Below, in pieces: positions 17,479-26,602 of a stretch of DNA of 64,000 nt. The stretch comes from Parvimonas micra. GTDB taxonomy: Bacteria; Bacillota; Clostridia; Tissierellales; Peptoniphilaceae. A program made the translations under genes and the position numbers. The stretch lies in assembly GCF_021300775.1 (NCBI RefSeq), contig NZ_JAJTJP010000003.1:124001-188000 (forward strand), written 5' to 3'. Below the pieces are notes generated by a model. That model was not told the DNA's origin and ran no database searches. It worked only from the letters and a program-made list of their open reading frames with translations. The number at the start of each line of letters is the position of its first letter. The first letter of the stretch is position 1.

Positions 17479-18954
17479 CTATTTATTTAAAATCTCTTTA
17501 ACCGTTTCAATTTCACTATATGGTATATATTCATCACCTATAACTTGATAAGGTTCTGCTCCTTTCCCCGCAAGTAAAACAATATCATTTTCTCTTGCAA
17601 TTTCAAAAGCATATTCTATTGCTTCTTTTCTATCTTCCACGATAGTATAATTTTTCTTATCACAATCAGATACTAATTCACTTACAATCTTTCTAATTGT
17701 TTCATGTCTTGGATTATCAGCTGTAAATACAACCTCATCAGAATTTTCTAAAGCAATTCTTCCAAGGTCAGGTCTCATACTAGAATCTCTATTTCCACCA
17801 CTATGACCTATCAATGTAATTATTCTATTATGTGAAACTTTATTTAAAGTTTCAAGAACATTTATAAGTCCATCTGGAGTATGAGCAAAATCTATTATTA
17901 TTTTATATTTTCTATCTGAATTAACAATTTCCATTCTTCCACTTACACCAGAAAAACTTTTTAAAGCCTCAATTGAATCCGAAATTGATATTCCTTTTGT
18001 AAATGCAGCACATATAGCAGCTAATACATTATAAACATTAAATACTCCAACTAAATTAGTTTCAACTTTATATACTTTTTCTAAAACATGTAAATCAAAT
18101 CTCATTTTCCAATCATCGAAAGAGATATTATCTGCATAAAAATCAGCTGAACTATCTTTTATTCCATAAGTTATTATTTCAGTTGGAATATGTTCTGAAT
18201 ATATTTTTGCATATTCTTCATCAATGTTTAAAATAGCTGTTTTTAACTTACCATTTTTTAAATTATGACCTAATTGAGTAAATAAAAGCTCCTTTGTATT
18301 TGCATAATTTTCCATAGTTTTATGCAACTCTAAATGCTCATGAGATAAATTTGTGAAAATAGCACAATCAAAATCACAGCCTAAAACTCTATTTAATGCC
18401 AAAGCATGAGATGAAACTTCCATAACACAACAATCACATTTTTCAGTTACCATTTCATTTAATAATCCTTGTAAATCAACTGAAATCGGTGTTGTATTCT
18501 TTGTTGGAATTACTCTGCTTCCAATTTTATGATGAATTGTTCCTATTAAACCAGTCTTCATATTACAAGTTTCAAAAATATGATTTATTAAATAACTAGT
18601 AGTAGTTTTACCATTGGTTCCTGTAATTCCAACCATAAATAATTTTTCACTTGGACATTTATACAAAATATTAGCTAGAAGACCCATAACTTTTAATGTA
18701 TCTTTTACATAAACAACAGGAATATCTCCACATTTATCTGAAATATCCTTTGATGCAATAAATAGTTTTGCCCCATTTGCCCTAGCACTCTCAACAAATG
18801 AATGACCATCTACTGTGTTTCCTTCAATGCAAATAAAAGCTGTATTTTCTTTTATATTTCTATTATCTTGTGAAATATAATCAATATTTACATTTTCTAT
18901 ATTTCCACAAATTTTTTTTAACTTTATATATGATAATAATTCACTAGCTAACAT
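17479..18954 (-). CDS. murE: UDP-MurNAc-tripeptide synthetase
   Basis: A 491-residue Mur ligase that adds the third amino acid to UDP-MurNAc-L-Ala-D-Glu in the cytoplasm. GITGTNGKTTTSYL is the ATP-binding loop; MEVSSHALALNRVLG and FTNLSHEHLELH are central-domain signatures. The specificity loop reads FTADNPRHE: the DNPR tetrapeptide usually marks meso-diaminopimelate enzymes, whereas Lys-adding enzymes often have DNPA. That sits oddly with a D-Asp cross-bridge, which is normally attached to lysine. Start ATG 18954 follows AGGAG. It is first in a minus-strand group with the AsnB-like, ATP-grasp and racemase genes, though an 86-base gap separates it from the next gene. Confidence 0.93.
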   Translation of the reverse strand: MLASELLSYIKLKKICGNIENVNIDYISQDNRNIKENTAFICIEGNTVDGHSFVESARANGAKLFIASKDISDKCGDIPVVYVKDTLKVMGLLANILYKCPSEKLFMVGITGTNGKTTTSYLINHIFETCNMKTGLIGTIHHKIGSRVIPTKNTTPISVDLQGLLNEMVTEKCDCCVMEVSSHALALNRVLGCDFDCAIFTNLSHEHLELHKTMENYANTKELLFTQLGHNLKNGKLKTAILNIDEEYAKIYSEHIPTEIITYGIKDSSADFYADNISFDDWKMRFDLHVLEKVYKVETNLVGVFNVYNVLAAICAAFTKGISISDSIEALKSFSGVSGRMEIVNSDRKYKIIIDFAHTPDGLINVLETLNKVSHNRIITLIGHSGGNRDSSMRPDLGRIALENSDEVVFTADNPRHETIRKIVSELVSDCDKKNYTIVEDRKEAIEYAFEIARENDIVLLAGKGAEPYQVIGDEYIPYSEIETVKEILNK

Positions 18955-19002
18955 ATCTAACTCCTATTTTAATTCTATATTTTAAAATACTTCTATATAA
19001 AC

Positions 19003-19026
19003 AAAAAAGGTCTCATAAGAGACCTT
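19003..19026 (-). terminator. Terminator of the tRNA operon
   Basis: Perfect eight-base arms AAGGTCTC/GAGACCTT with a four-base loop and a T-run on the minus strand, touching the 3' end of the tRNA-Cys gene. Confidence 0.9.
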
Positions 19027-19099
19027 GGAGGCGACATCCAGATTTGAACTGGAGATGAAGGTGTTGCAGACCTCTGCCTTACCACTTGGCTATGTCGCC
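19026..19099 (-). tRNA. tRNA-Cys (GCA)
   Basis: A full cloverleaf with acceptor arms GGCGACA/TGTCGCC, encoded 3' CCA and anticodon loop CTGCAAC (anticodon GCA). Last gene of a four-tRNA transcription unit. Confidence 0.95.
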
Positions 19100-19108
19100 A
19101 AATTGAAA

Positions 19109-19183
19109 TGGAGCGGAAGACGAGATTCGAACTCGCGACCCTCGCCTTGGCAAGGCGATGCTCTACCACTGAGCCACTCCCGC
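19109..19183 (-). tRNA. tRNA-Gly (GCC)
   Basis: Acceptor GCGGGAG pairs with CTTCCGC (one G-U); 3' CCA is encoded; the anticodon loop is TTGCCAA, anticodon GCC. Confidence 0.95.
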
Positions 19184-19186
19184 ATA

Positions 19187-19262
<76 letters not shown>

Positions 19263-19748
19263 ATATAATATTCAATTTTTCAAAATTCTTTTGAATTTCT
19301 GTACTTACTTTTGTTTTTCTTTCAGATAGCTCATTCTCTCGTGCTTCGCACTAAACTAAGGCATTGCCTAAAAACAACTTCGTTGTTTTTGCCACTTCCT
19401 TATACCGACTCTCACTATCTGGGCATATAATATTCAATTTTTCAAAATTCTTTTGAATTTCTGTAATTACTTTTGTTTCTCTTTCAGATAGCTCATTCTC
19501 TCGTGCTTCGCACTAAACTAAGGCATTGCCTAAAAACAACTTCGTTGTTTTTGCCACTTCCTTATACCGACTATCACTATCTGGGCATATAATATTCAAT
19601 TTTTTCGAATTTTTTATATTATATATACTTACTTTTTTCAATTTTTAGATAGCTCATTCTCTCGTGCTTCGCACTAGACTAAGGCATTGCCTAAAAATAA
19701 CTTCGTTGTATTTGTCACTTCCTTATACCGACTATCGCTATCTGGGCA
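19263..19748 (-). repeat. Three tandem 162-bp repeats carrying tRNA-Phe 5' fragments
   Basis: Boundaries recur at 19261, 19423, 19585 and 19746, giving periods of 162, 162 and 161 bp. Each unit ends (minus-strand 5' end) in GCCCAGATAG...GTCGGTA, the acceptor and D-arm of the adjacent tRNA-Phe with an altered D-stem. Each then contains three hairpins (AAAACAAC-GAA-GTTGTTTT, AGGCAATGCCT, GTGC-GAA-GCAC) and CTATCTG, which can pair back with CAGATAG. The units separate tRNA-Lys from tRNA-Phe and would be part of the tRNA precursor transcript. Confidence 0.9.
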
Positions 19749-19788
19749 TATAGTATTAAATTTTATTTATAGCTTATAAAAAAAATAT

Positions 19789-19864
19789 TGGTGCACCTTC
19801 AGGGGCTCGAACCCTGGACACCCTGATTAAGAGTCAGGTGCTCTACCAGCTGAGCTAAAGGTGC
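19789..19864 (-). tRNA. tRNA-Lys (CUU)
   Basis: Acceptor GCACCTT pairs with AAGGTGC; 3' CCA is encoded; the anticodon loop is CTCTTAA, anticodon CTT. First tRNA of the cluster on the minus strand. Confidence 0.95.
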
Positions 19865-20008
19865 GTATTCAGTACCTAAATAGTATAAATCATTTAATTT
19901 AATTTGTCAAGTACTTTAATAGACTTTTTTGTTATAAAATCATGATATAGTATAGATTTTAGCAATAAAAAATATAATTTTTATAAAAAAATTGAGATGC
20001 AATGCATC

Positions 20009-20503
20009 TCAATTAATTTTAAAATAATTTTTTATTTTATTTGCTATTTTTTCATATTCCTCTGGATTGAATTGATCTACATCCAAATCATGTTTTAAAT
20101 CTGAAACAATAGCAATTAATTTCTCTTTATCAGAAATTATTTTTGTTGAATAGCCAGTTCTATAAACTTCTATTCTATCAAGATTCTCCCATTTATAGCC
20201 CTCAACTAAAACAAAATCATAATCTGTCATTGTTTCTAATACATCATACAATGATTTTTCATAATTTAAATTTTCAATAGTAATAACTCTATTTGGGCTC
20301 ACCATTTTTACACAACTTGCTCCGGATTTAGAAAAAATAAAACTATCTTTTCCCTCTCTATCAAAATCAAATTCTTTATGGTGATGCTTTACAACTCCAA
20401 CTTTCAATCCCTCTTTAGAAAATATTTCTAAAAGATGTTTAATCAATGTTGTCTTCCCAACATTAGAACATTCTCCAACTATAGAAATTGCTCTATTTTT
20501 CAT
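20009..20503 (-). CDS. mobB: Molybdopterin-guanine dinucleotide biosynthesis adapter protein
   Basis: A 164-residue P-loop GTPase. The Walker A motif is GECSNVGKTTLIKHL and the VGVVKHHHKEFDFDREGKD region is the MobB signature. MobB assists MobA in attaching GMP to molybdopterin and delivering the cofactor. The gene overlaps the end of moeA by 11 bases, so the pair is co-translated. No mobA, moaA-E or molybdoenzyme gene is present in the window, so the recipient enzyme is unknown. Confidence 0.88.
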   Translation of the reverse strand: MKNRAISIVGECSNVGKTTLIKHLLEIFSKEGLKVGVVKHHHKEFDFDREGKDSFIFSKSGASCVKMVSPNRVITIENLNYEKSLYDVLETMTDYDFVLVEGYKWENLDRIEVYRTGYSTKIISDKEKLIAIVSDLKHDLDVDQFNPEEYEKIANKIKNYFKIN

Positions 20504-21722
20504 ATAGAAACTCCACTTCTACAATATCACCTTTAGAATATTCAGTTTGACTTGGCATTACTACTATAGAATTTTTAGAAACCATTGTAGAAAGAACTCC
20601 TGATGCTTGTCTTTCTTCTATTTCAGTATAAAATTTACCATCTTTATAGTAAGTGTTTGCTCTTAAAATCCTACTAACTTTGCCCTTATTATTAAATCCA
20701 TTAAATAATTCACTTTGAACTTTAAGCATATGAACATTCTTATTTTGTAGCTTTAAAATCAAAGGTCTTACATAAAGATAAAAATTCATAAAAGATGCGG
20801 CAGGATTTCCAGATAATGCGAACACATATTTTCCTTCATATTCTCCAAAGAAAACATGTCCACCTGGTTTTGCCATAACTCTAGAGAAAATAGTTTTTAC
20901 TCCTACTTTATCTAATGCTGTTAATACAAAATCACTATCTCCAACAGAAATGCCACCAGTTGAAATAACTATATCAGTGTTTCTTAATGCCTTTTTATAC
21001 ATATCAACTAATGTATCTAAGTCATCATCAACTTTGCCATATTGAATAACTTCTGCATCATACATTTTTGCAAGTTGTTCAATTGTGTAGCTATTACTAT
21101 TTCTAATTTTACCATCTTCCATTTCATCTGTTACATCAAGTAATTCACTTCCTGTTGCAAAAACACTTACAACTGGAGATTTATATACATTAACAAAAGG
21201 AATCCCTAAACTAGCTAAAACACCAACTTCTGCAGGTGTAATCAATGTTCCTCTTTTTATGATTACATCGCCTTTTCTAACATCTTCACCAGTTCTTATA
21301 ATATTTTTATTTTTCCCTATTGGTGCAAAAATTTTAACTTCTTTTTCAGTAAATTCTGTATCTTCATATCTTACTATACAATTAGCCCCAGTAGGAACTT
21401 TTGCGCCAGTCATAATTCTAACAGCTTGTCCATTAGATATAGATTTTTCAGAAACATCTCCTGCCATGATTACATCAATTACTTCTAAAACAACAGGATT
21501 TTCTTTACATGCATTAACAACATCTTCTTCTCTAAAAGCATAACCATCTAAAGGAGACTTATCAAAGTTTGGTATATTAATTCTTGATATAATATCTTCA
21601 GCTATAACTTTTTTTAGAGCATCATTAAAATATACTTTTTCAAATTGTTCATCAACAACAATTTCTTCTGTAAGTTCTCTTGCAACCTTTAAATCAATAG
21701 GTGAAAAATTATTAATTATCAT
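20493..21722 (-). CDS. moeA: Molybdopterin molybdotransferase
   Basis: A 409-residue enzyme that inserts molybdate (or tungstate) into adenylylated molybdopterin. The N-terminal domain has FDKSPLDGYAFR, the middle MoCF-like domain ISTGGISVGDSDFV, then KPGGHVFFG and ALSGNPAASF, all standard MoeA blocks. I start it at ATG 21722, six bases after GGAG; an in-frame ATG two codons earlier lies too close to the binding site. It overlaps the upstream membrane-protein gene by 11 bases and the downstream mobB by 11 bases, so three genes are tightly coupled. Confidence 0.92.
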   Translation of the reverse strand: MIINNFSPIDLKVARELTEEIVVDEQFEKVYFNDALKKVIAEDIISRINIPNFDKSPLDGYAFREEDVVNACKENPVVLEVIDVIMAGDVSEKSISNGQAVRIMTGAKVPTGANCIVRYEDTEFTEKEVKIFAPIGKNKNIIRTGEDVRKGDVIIKRGTLITPAEVGVLASLGIPFVNVYKSPVVSVFATGSELLDVTDEMEDGKIRNSNSYTIEQLAKMYDAEVIQYGKVDDDLDTLVDMYKKALRNTDIVISTGGISVGDSDFVLTALDKVGVKTIFSRVMAKPGGHVFFGEYEGKYVFALSGNPAASFMNFYLYVRPLILKLQNKNVHMLKVQSELFNGFNNKGKVSRILRANTYYKDGKFYTEIEERQASGVLSTMVSKNSIVVMPSQTEYSKGDIVEVEFLYEK

Positions 21723-22284
21723 AACCATCTCCTAAATTTTCATAATCATATTTTTTTCTAAGTTCTCTTTCTCTAAGTCTTTTTTCTTTTCTTTCTCTCA
21801 TTTTTCTTTTTTGATCAAAAGAAATGATATCATTGATACTCATTAAAGTATTTAAAATAAATATAATTATAGTCATAATAGCAAGTCCACTATTTCCACC
21901 AATTAATTTAGATATAAGAGCTAAAACTATTATTATAGCAATTTTCATATTAACTTTTCTACCTAATAAAACAGGTTCTAAAACTAATCTAACACTAAGT
22001 ATTGTTAAATATAATACTGCTAAATTAGCAGCAATAACTGTCTCTTTTCTAACTAAATTAATTAGGATTTGATATGATAAATAAAGACCATTTCCTATTA
22101 CTGGAACAACCTCCAAAACACCCATAATTAAAGCAGCTTTAAATCTACCAGAATAATTCATAAGATAAACAGCAACTATTGATGTAAGCAATGCTAATAA
22201 AACAAGTATACCTTGAACTTGTAAATAATCATTAAAAGTCTTTTTACCTTTTTTTAACAAAGCTTTTATATAATTTAGATACAT
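21712..22284 (-). CDS. Short AI-2E/YtvI-family-like membrane protein
   Basis: A 190-residue membrane protein with about four spans and a strongly basic tail (KRKMRERKEKRLRERELRKK). The segment GVLEVVPVIGNGLYLSYQIL and later RLVLEPVLLGRKV resemble the conserved C-terminal half of the AI-2E transporter/PerM/YtvI family, whose members usually have ~350 residues. It thus looks like a natural half-length form or an old truncation. Start ATG 22284 is 13 bases past the end of pgi's neighbour in the same orientation, and its end overlaps moeA. Function unknown. Confidence 0.6.
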   Translation of the reverse strand: MYLNYIKALLKKGKKTFNDYLQVQGILVLLALLTSIVAVYLMNYSGRFKAALIMGVLEVVPVIGNGLYLSYQILINLVRKETVIAANLAVLYLTILSVRLVLEPVLLGRKVNMKIAIIIVLALISKLIGGNSGLAIMTIIIFILNTLMSINDIISFDQKRKMRERKEKRLRERELRKKYDYENLGDGYDN

Positions 22285-22297
22285 GTTTATTCCTCCT

Positions 22298-23566
22298 TTA
22301 CATTTTCTCTAATAATTGATACATATTTTTTTTATAATTATCTACTCCAGGTTGATCAAAAGGATTAACCTCTAACATATATGCAGAAATAGCACAAGAC
22401 ATTTCAAAGAAATAAATTAATTTCCCAATATTGTAAGCATCTAATTTTGGAATTTTAATCCTTACAGTTGGTACATTTCCATCTGTATGTGCCTTTCTAG
22501 TCGCAGTAACTGCAACTTTATTTATATCATTTAAAGACTTCTTTGCTAAATAATTTAAATTGTCAAAATCTTCATCAATATAAGGAATAATAATATCATT
22601 TTTTAAATTTTCAACTTCGATTATTGTTTCAAAAGTGATTTTATTCCCATCTTGAATCATTTGTCCAAAAGAATGTAAATCTCTTGTAAAAATTGCACTT
22701 TCTACATAAAGACCTTTACCATTTTTACCTTCACTTTCTGCAAATAATTGTTTCCACCATTCTTGAAGATATGATAACTTAAATTCATGAGCAACTAAAT
22801 ACTCTATTTCTTTATTCTCATCTTTAAACATTGCATTTCTAATTATTGCATATTTTAGAGAAATATTATCCAAACTTTTCTTTGTATATTCCTCTAAACC
22901 ATCATTTGCTCCAAGTAAAATTGCATCCGTATCAATTCCAGCGCACATAATAGGAAATAATCCTACTGCTGTTAAAACTGAAAATCTTCCACCAATATCA
23001 TCAGGAACACAAAAAGTTTCATATCCAGCTTTATCGCTTAAATTTTTTAATAATCCACTTTCTGCATCTGTGGTAACAATAATTCTACTTGTTGCATCTT
23101 CTCCATATTTTTCTTCACAAAAACTCTTTAAAACTCTAAATGTAACTGCTGTTTCAAAAGTACTTCCAGATTTTGATATTACATTTATGTAAAAATCTCT
23201 ATCTTTTATATATTCAACTAATTCGCTTAAATAATCTCCACTTAGATTATTTCCGGCAAATACTATTTCTAAACCTTCTTGTTTAAAATATGGTTTTAAT
23301 GCTTTTATTACCGCTTTAGATCCTAGAAAACTACCACCGACACCTATAACGACAAGAACTTCTGATTTTTTTACTTTTTCTGAAAGCTGTTTCATTCTAT
23401 CATATTCTTCTCTGTCATAAACTTCTGGATGAGTTACCCAACCTAAAAATTTATTTCCTAAACCATTTTTATTTAAAATGAAGTCCAATGCTTTAAAAGC
23501 ATCTTCTTTATATTCACTAAAACATAAATCTTCTGAAAAATCTAACTCAAAATTATTACATTTCAC
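22298..23566 (-). CDS. pgi: Glucose-6-phosphate isomerase
   Basis: A 422-residue glycolytic enzyme interconverting glucose-6-phosphate and fructose-6-phosphate. VIGVGGSFLGSKAVIKAL and NVISKSGSTFETAVTFRVL form the phosphate site; GGRFSVLTAVGLFPI is the family signature; the C-terminal VNPFDQPGVDNYKKNMY is also typical. It is slightly shorter than the ~450 residues of most Firmicute enzymes. The start overlaps the last base of the PP2C phosphatase gene, placing metabolism and signalling in one operon. Confidence 0.95.
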   Translation of the reverse strand: MKCNNFELDFSEDLCFSEYKEDAFKALDFILNKNGLGNKFLGWVTHPEVYDREEYDRMKQLSEKVKKSEVLVVIGVGGSFLGSKAVIKALKPYFKQEGLEIVFAGNNLSGDYLSELVEYIKDRDFYINVISKSGSTFETAVTFRVLKSFCEEKYGEDATSRIIVTTDAESGLLKNLSDKAGYETFCVPDDIGGRFSVLTAVGLFPIMCAGIDTDAILLGANDGLEEYTKKSLDNISLKYAIIRNAMFKDENKEIEYLVAHEFKLSYLQEWWKQLFAESEGKNGKGLYVESAIFTRDLHSFGQMIQDGNKITFETIIEVENLKNDIIIPYIDEDFDNLNYLAKKSLNDINKVAVTATRKAHTDGNVPTVRIKIPKLDAYNIGKLIYFFEMSCAISAYMLEVNPFDQPGVDNYKKNMYQLLEKM

Positions 23567-24681
23567 TATAAAACCCTCATACTTAATAATGCAATATCAT
23601 CTTCTTGAACTCCACATCTAAATTCTGAAACATCCTCAACTAGTTTGTCCAAAAGTTCTTTATCAGAAAGTGAATTTTTATATTTTTCTACTACATTAAA
23701 AAATCTTTCTTCTCCATATTCTTCTCTATTTTTATTTTTAGTTTCTGTTATACCATCTGTGTAAAATAAAACACAATCTCCATGACATAATTTTACTTTA
23801 CCAACAGAATATCTACTATCTTGGAACAACCAAGAAATAGGCAAACCACTTAATTCTAAGCGAACATTCTTTTCCTTGCAAAATAATAATGGAATAGAAT
23901 TATGTCCTGCATTTGAATATTCAAATTCGCATGTTGCCCTATTATATATACCTAAAAATATTGTAAAATACATTTCTAAATTCAATTTTGAAAACTCTTT
24001 AGATAATGCCATTAAAATTTCTCTAGGATGTTCAATTTTTCTTCCATGAATTAACATTCTAACTGAGAATTTTATAAACATTGTTATCATACTAGCAGAA
24101 ATACCATGTCCCATAACATCCGCCATATATACACAAGTTTTATCATTTGGCAATTCTATAACATCAAAAAAATCTCCTGATAATTGATCTGATGATATAT
24201 ATTTATATTCTATATTTAGCCCATCAATACGATTTAATTTTGACAACAGAGACTTTTGTATGTCTGAAGCAGTCAACATATCATTTTCAATCATTTGTTG
24301 ATATTTAAGCAAATCTTTTTGAAGTCTATTTTCTTCAGTAATATCTCTAAAAACTTCTATACAACCCCAATATTCTTTATTATCATCAAATATAGGACTA
24401 CTCTTAACTAAGAAATCTCTTTCGCCAACTGATAACAATTCAGTTTCTACACGCTCCTTGTGTCCAATTGGTGCAACACATTTTAAAGAAGAATACTTTT
24501 TATCGTTTTTATGTGTATCATCATCTGAAAAAAAGCAAAATTTTCCTTCTTCATTTTCTAAAAATTTTTTCATACTAGTATTAGTATAGACAATTAGTCC
24601 AGTTTTATCAAAAACTCTAACTAAATCTTCCATAAAATCCACTAGTTCAAAATCCAAATTTACAAAGTTATTCTTATACAT
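23566..24681 (-). CDS. PAS-domain PP2C (SpoIIE/RsbU-type) phosphatase
   Basis: A 371-residue cytoplasmic protein. Residues ~10-130 resemble a PAS sensor (VFDKTGLIVYTNTS ... GCIEVFRDITEENRLQ). A short coiled linker leads to a SpoIIE-type serine phosphatase domain: SGDFFDVIELPND, MADVMGHGISASMIT, YSNAGHNSIP and FYTDGITETKN supply the metal-binding aspartates. Such enzymes usually dephosphorylate an anti-anti-sigma (STAS) protein in a partner-switching pathway. No sigma-B, STAS or anti-sigma gene is visible here, so the target is unknown. It overlaps pgi by one base and follows the RNA methyltransferase gene by 12 bases. Confidence 0.88.
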   Translation of the reverse strand: MYKNNFVNLDFELVDFMEDLVRVFDKTGLIVYTNTSMKKFLENEEGKFCFFSDDDTHKNDKKYSSLKCVAPIGHKERVETELLSVGERDFLVKSSPIFDDNKEYWGCIEVFRDITEENRLQKDLLKYQQMIENDMLTASDIQKSLLSKLNRIDGLNIEYKYISSDQLSGDFFDVIELPNDKTCVYMADVMGHGISASMITMFIKFSVRMLIHGRKIEHPREILMALSKEFSKLNLEMYFTIFLGIYNRATCEFEYSNAGHNSIPLLFCKEKNVRLELSGLPISWLFQDSRYSVGKVKLCHGDCVLFYTDGITETKNKNREEYGEERFFNVVEKYKNSLSDKELLDKLVEDVSEFRCGVQEDDIALLSMRVL

Positions 24682-24693
24682 GCTGTTCTCCCA

Positions 24694-25827
24694 TTATTTT
24701 GGTTTTGGTCCATAGAACTGATAGAAATCAACTTTAATTCTCCCATTAAATAACTTTCTCTTTCTATCTGCTTTCCTTCCATATAATCTTTCAAAATTTT
24801 CCATACTTGTAATTAAATATACAGACCAAGTATCTAATTCTTTAAACTTTTTACCAAAATCTCTATAAAGTCTTTCAACTTCTTCAACATCTCCCATGCG
24901 TTCACCATAAGGAGGATTTGTAACTACAACACCGTATTCGTTATATAAATCAACATCTCTCATATCTTTTATAAAGAATGAAATTTCATCTTCTACACCT
25001 AAAATATCAGCATTATCTCTCGCTCTTAAAATAGAGCGTCTATCTATATCAGATCCTAAAATCTTTAATTCTCTATCATAATCAATTAATGCTCTTGCTC
25101 TGCTTTTTTCATTTTTTAAAGCATCTTTATCTAATAAATTCCAGTTTTCAAAAGCAAAATTTCTCATAATTCCTGGCGCAATATTTCTACCTATCATATA
25201 AGCTTCAATGCAAAGTGTTCCACTTCCACAAAATGGATCATAAAAAACTCTGCTTGGATCCCAAAAAGATAGACTAATCATAGCACTTGCCAAAGTTTCT
25301 TTAAGTGGTGCATCTCCCGCTCTTTTTCTGTATCCTCTTTTATGCAAAGCCTCTCCAGATGTGTCAACTGTAACTGTAGCAATATCTTTTAAAACAGATA
25401 CCTCTATATAGTATAAAGCATCAGAAGTTTCATCAAACCATTCAACTTCATAGATATCCTTAAGTCTATCAACAATTGCTATTTTAGTAATCTTTTGAAT
25501 ATCTGATAAACTAAAAAGTTTTGACTTTACACTATTTGCATTTACTGGAAATTTATCATTTACTGAAATTAATTCTTCCCATTTAATTTTCTTTATGCCT
25601 TGATATAAATCTTCAAAACTTAGAACCCTAAATTCATCCAATTTCAATAAAATTCTCTCTGCACATCTAACCCATAAATTAACTTTTGCTATATCATTTA
25701 CATTTGCTACAAATTCTACTTTACCGTCAGAAACTTTTATATCATCAAAACCTAGTTTGATAATTTCCCTCTTAACAATAGCTTCAAGACCAAAAGCACA
25801 TGTAGCAATCAAAGTTATTTTTTTCAT
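24694..25827 (-). CDS. THUMP-domain class I RNA methyltransferase (RlmL-like)
   Basis: A 377-residue SAM-dependent methyltransferase. The N-terminal ferredoxin-like/THUMP region (residues ~1-155) is followed by DAPLKETLASAMISL, then FYDPFCGSGTLCIEA (SAM site) and the catalytic VVTNPPYGERMG. NPPY with GER is the mark of the RlmL/TrmN-type enzymes that make m2G in 23S rRNA or tRNA. It corresponds in length and layout to Bacillus YpsC-like proteins and to the N-terminal part of E. coli RlmL; the exact nucleotide is not determined. Confidence 0.85.
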   Translation of the reverse strand: MKKITLIATCAFGLEAIVKREIIKLGFDDIKVSDGKVEFVANVNDIAKVNLWVRCAERILLKLDEFRVLSFEDLYQGIKKIKWEELISVNDKFPVNANSVKSKLFSLSDIQKITKIAIVDRLKDIYEVEWFDETSDALYYIEVSVLKDIATVTVDTSGEALHKRGYRKRAGDAPLKETLASAMISLSFWDPSRVFYDPFCGSGTLCIEAYMIGRNIAPGIMRNFAFENWNLLDKDALKNEKSRARALIDYDRELKILGSDIDRRSILRARDNADILGVEDEISFFIKDMRDVDLYNEYGVVVTNPPYGERMGDVEEVERLYRDFGKKFKELDTWSVYLITSMENFERLYGRKADRKRKLFNGRIKVDFYQFYGPKPK

Positions 25828-25998
25828 TATATCACCATTTATATAAAAATCTTATATGACAAACACTTATCCACCATTAAATATAATTATACCAAATTTG
25901 CATAAAAAACACAAAACAAATTTAAAACTTATGGTATTTTTCTATTATTTTTGTTATAATAAACAAGAATTTAATAAATAGGATTAAAGGAGGAATTC

Positions 25999-26562
25999 AT
26001 GAAAAACATTTCAACAAAATCTATTACAAAAATCGGCATTTTAAGTGCAATTGTAATTATTTTATCACTTTCTCCAATAGGATTTATTCCATTAGGACCT
26101 GTTAGAATAACTACAGTTCATATACCAATAATATTAATCGCGTTAATAGAAAAACCAACAGTATCGTTTTTTGTTGGCCTAATCTTTGGATTATTTTCAT
26201 TTTTTCAACATTTATCAGGAATAAGTCCATTATCATTTATGTTTATAAATCCTTTAGTATCTGTTCTACCAAGAGCATTAATAGGACTTGGAACATATTA
26301 CACATTTAATTTTGTAAAAAGATATACTAAAAGTATATTTAATGTTATAATTGCAAGTATGGTAGGAACAATGATAAACACATTCGGAGTATTATCCATG
26401 GCATATATTTTCTGTGCAAATCAAATATATGAAGCGCTTAAATTAAATCCTGCAAAATTTCTTTTTGGAGTTGCAATTTCAAATGGAATTCCTGAAATAA
26501 TTGTATGCTCAATATTGGTTCCAATGATCTACAAAAGCTTACAAAAAATATTAAAATTTTAA
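25999..26562 (+). CDS. ECF transporter S component
   Basis: A 187-residue membrane protein with about six spans. GFIPLGPVRITTVHIPIILI and the later small-residue-rich helices fit the substrate-capture (S) subunit of energy-coupling-factor vitamin importers (ECF_trnsprt family). It works with shared EcfA1/A2/T subunits encoded elsewhere. The ligand is not evident; no riboswitch was recognised in the leader. A TATAAT at 25955-25960 is a plausible -10 element, and AAGGAGG lies six bases before ATG. One of the few plus-strand genes; it ends in the terminator at 26565-26593. Confidence 0.85.
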   Translation: MKNISTKSITKIGILSAIVIILSLSPIGFIPLGPVRITTVHIPIILIALIEKPTVSFFVGLIFGLFSFFQHLSGISPLSFMFINPLVSVLPRALIGLGTYYTFNFVKRYTKSIFNVIIASMVGTMINTFGVLSMAYIFCANQIYEALKLNPAKFLFGVAISNGIPEIIVCSILVPMIYKSLQKILKF

Positions 26563-26564
26563 AC

Positions 26565-26593
26565 AAAAACCTGAGTAATCACTCAGGTTTTTT
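26565..26593 (+). terminator. Terminator of the ECF S-component gene
   Basis: Arms ACCTGAGT/ACTCAGGT with flanking A- and T-runs give a strong hairpin directly after the stop codon; it may work in both directions. Confidence 0.88.
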
Positions 26594-26602
26594 ATAAAAA
26601 AA

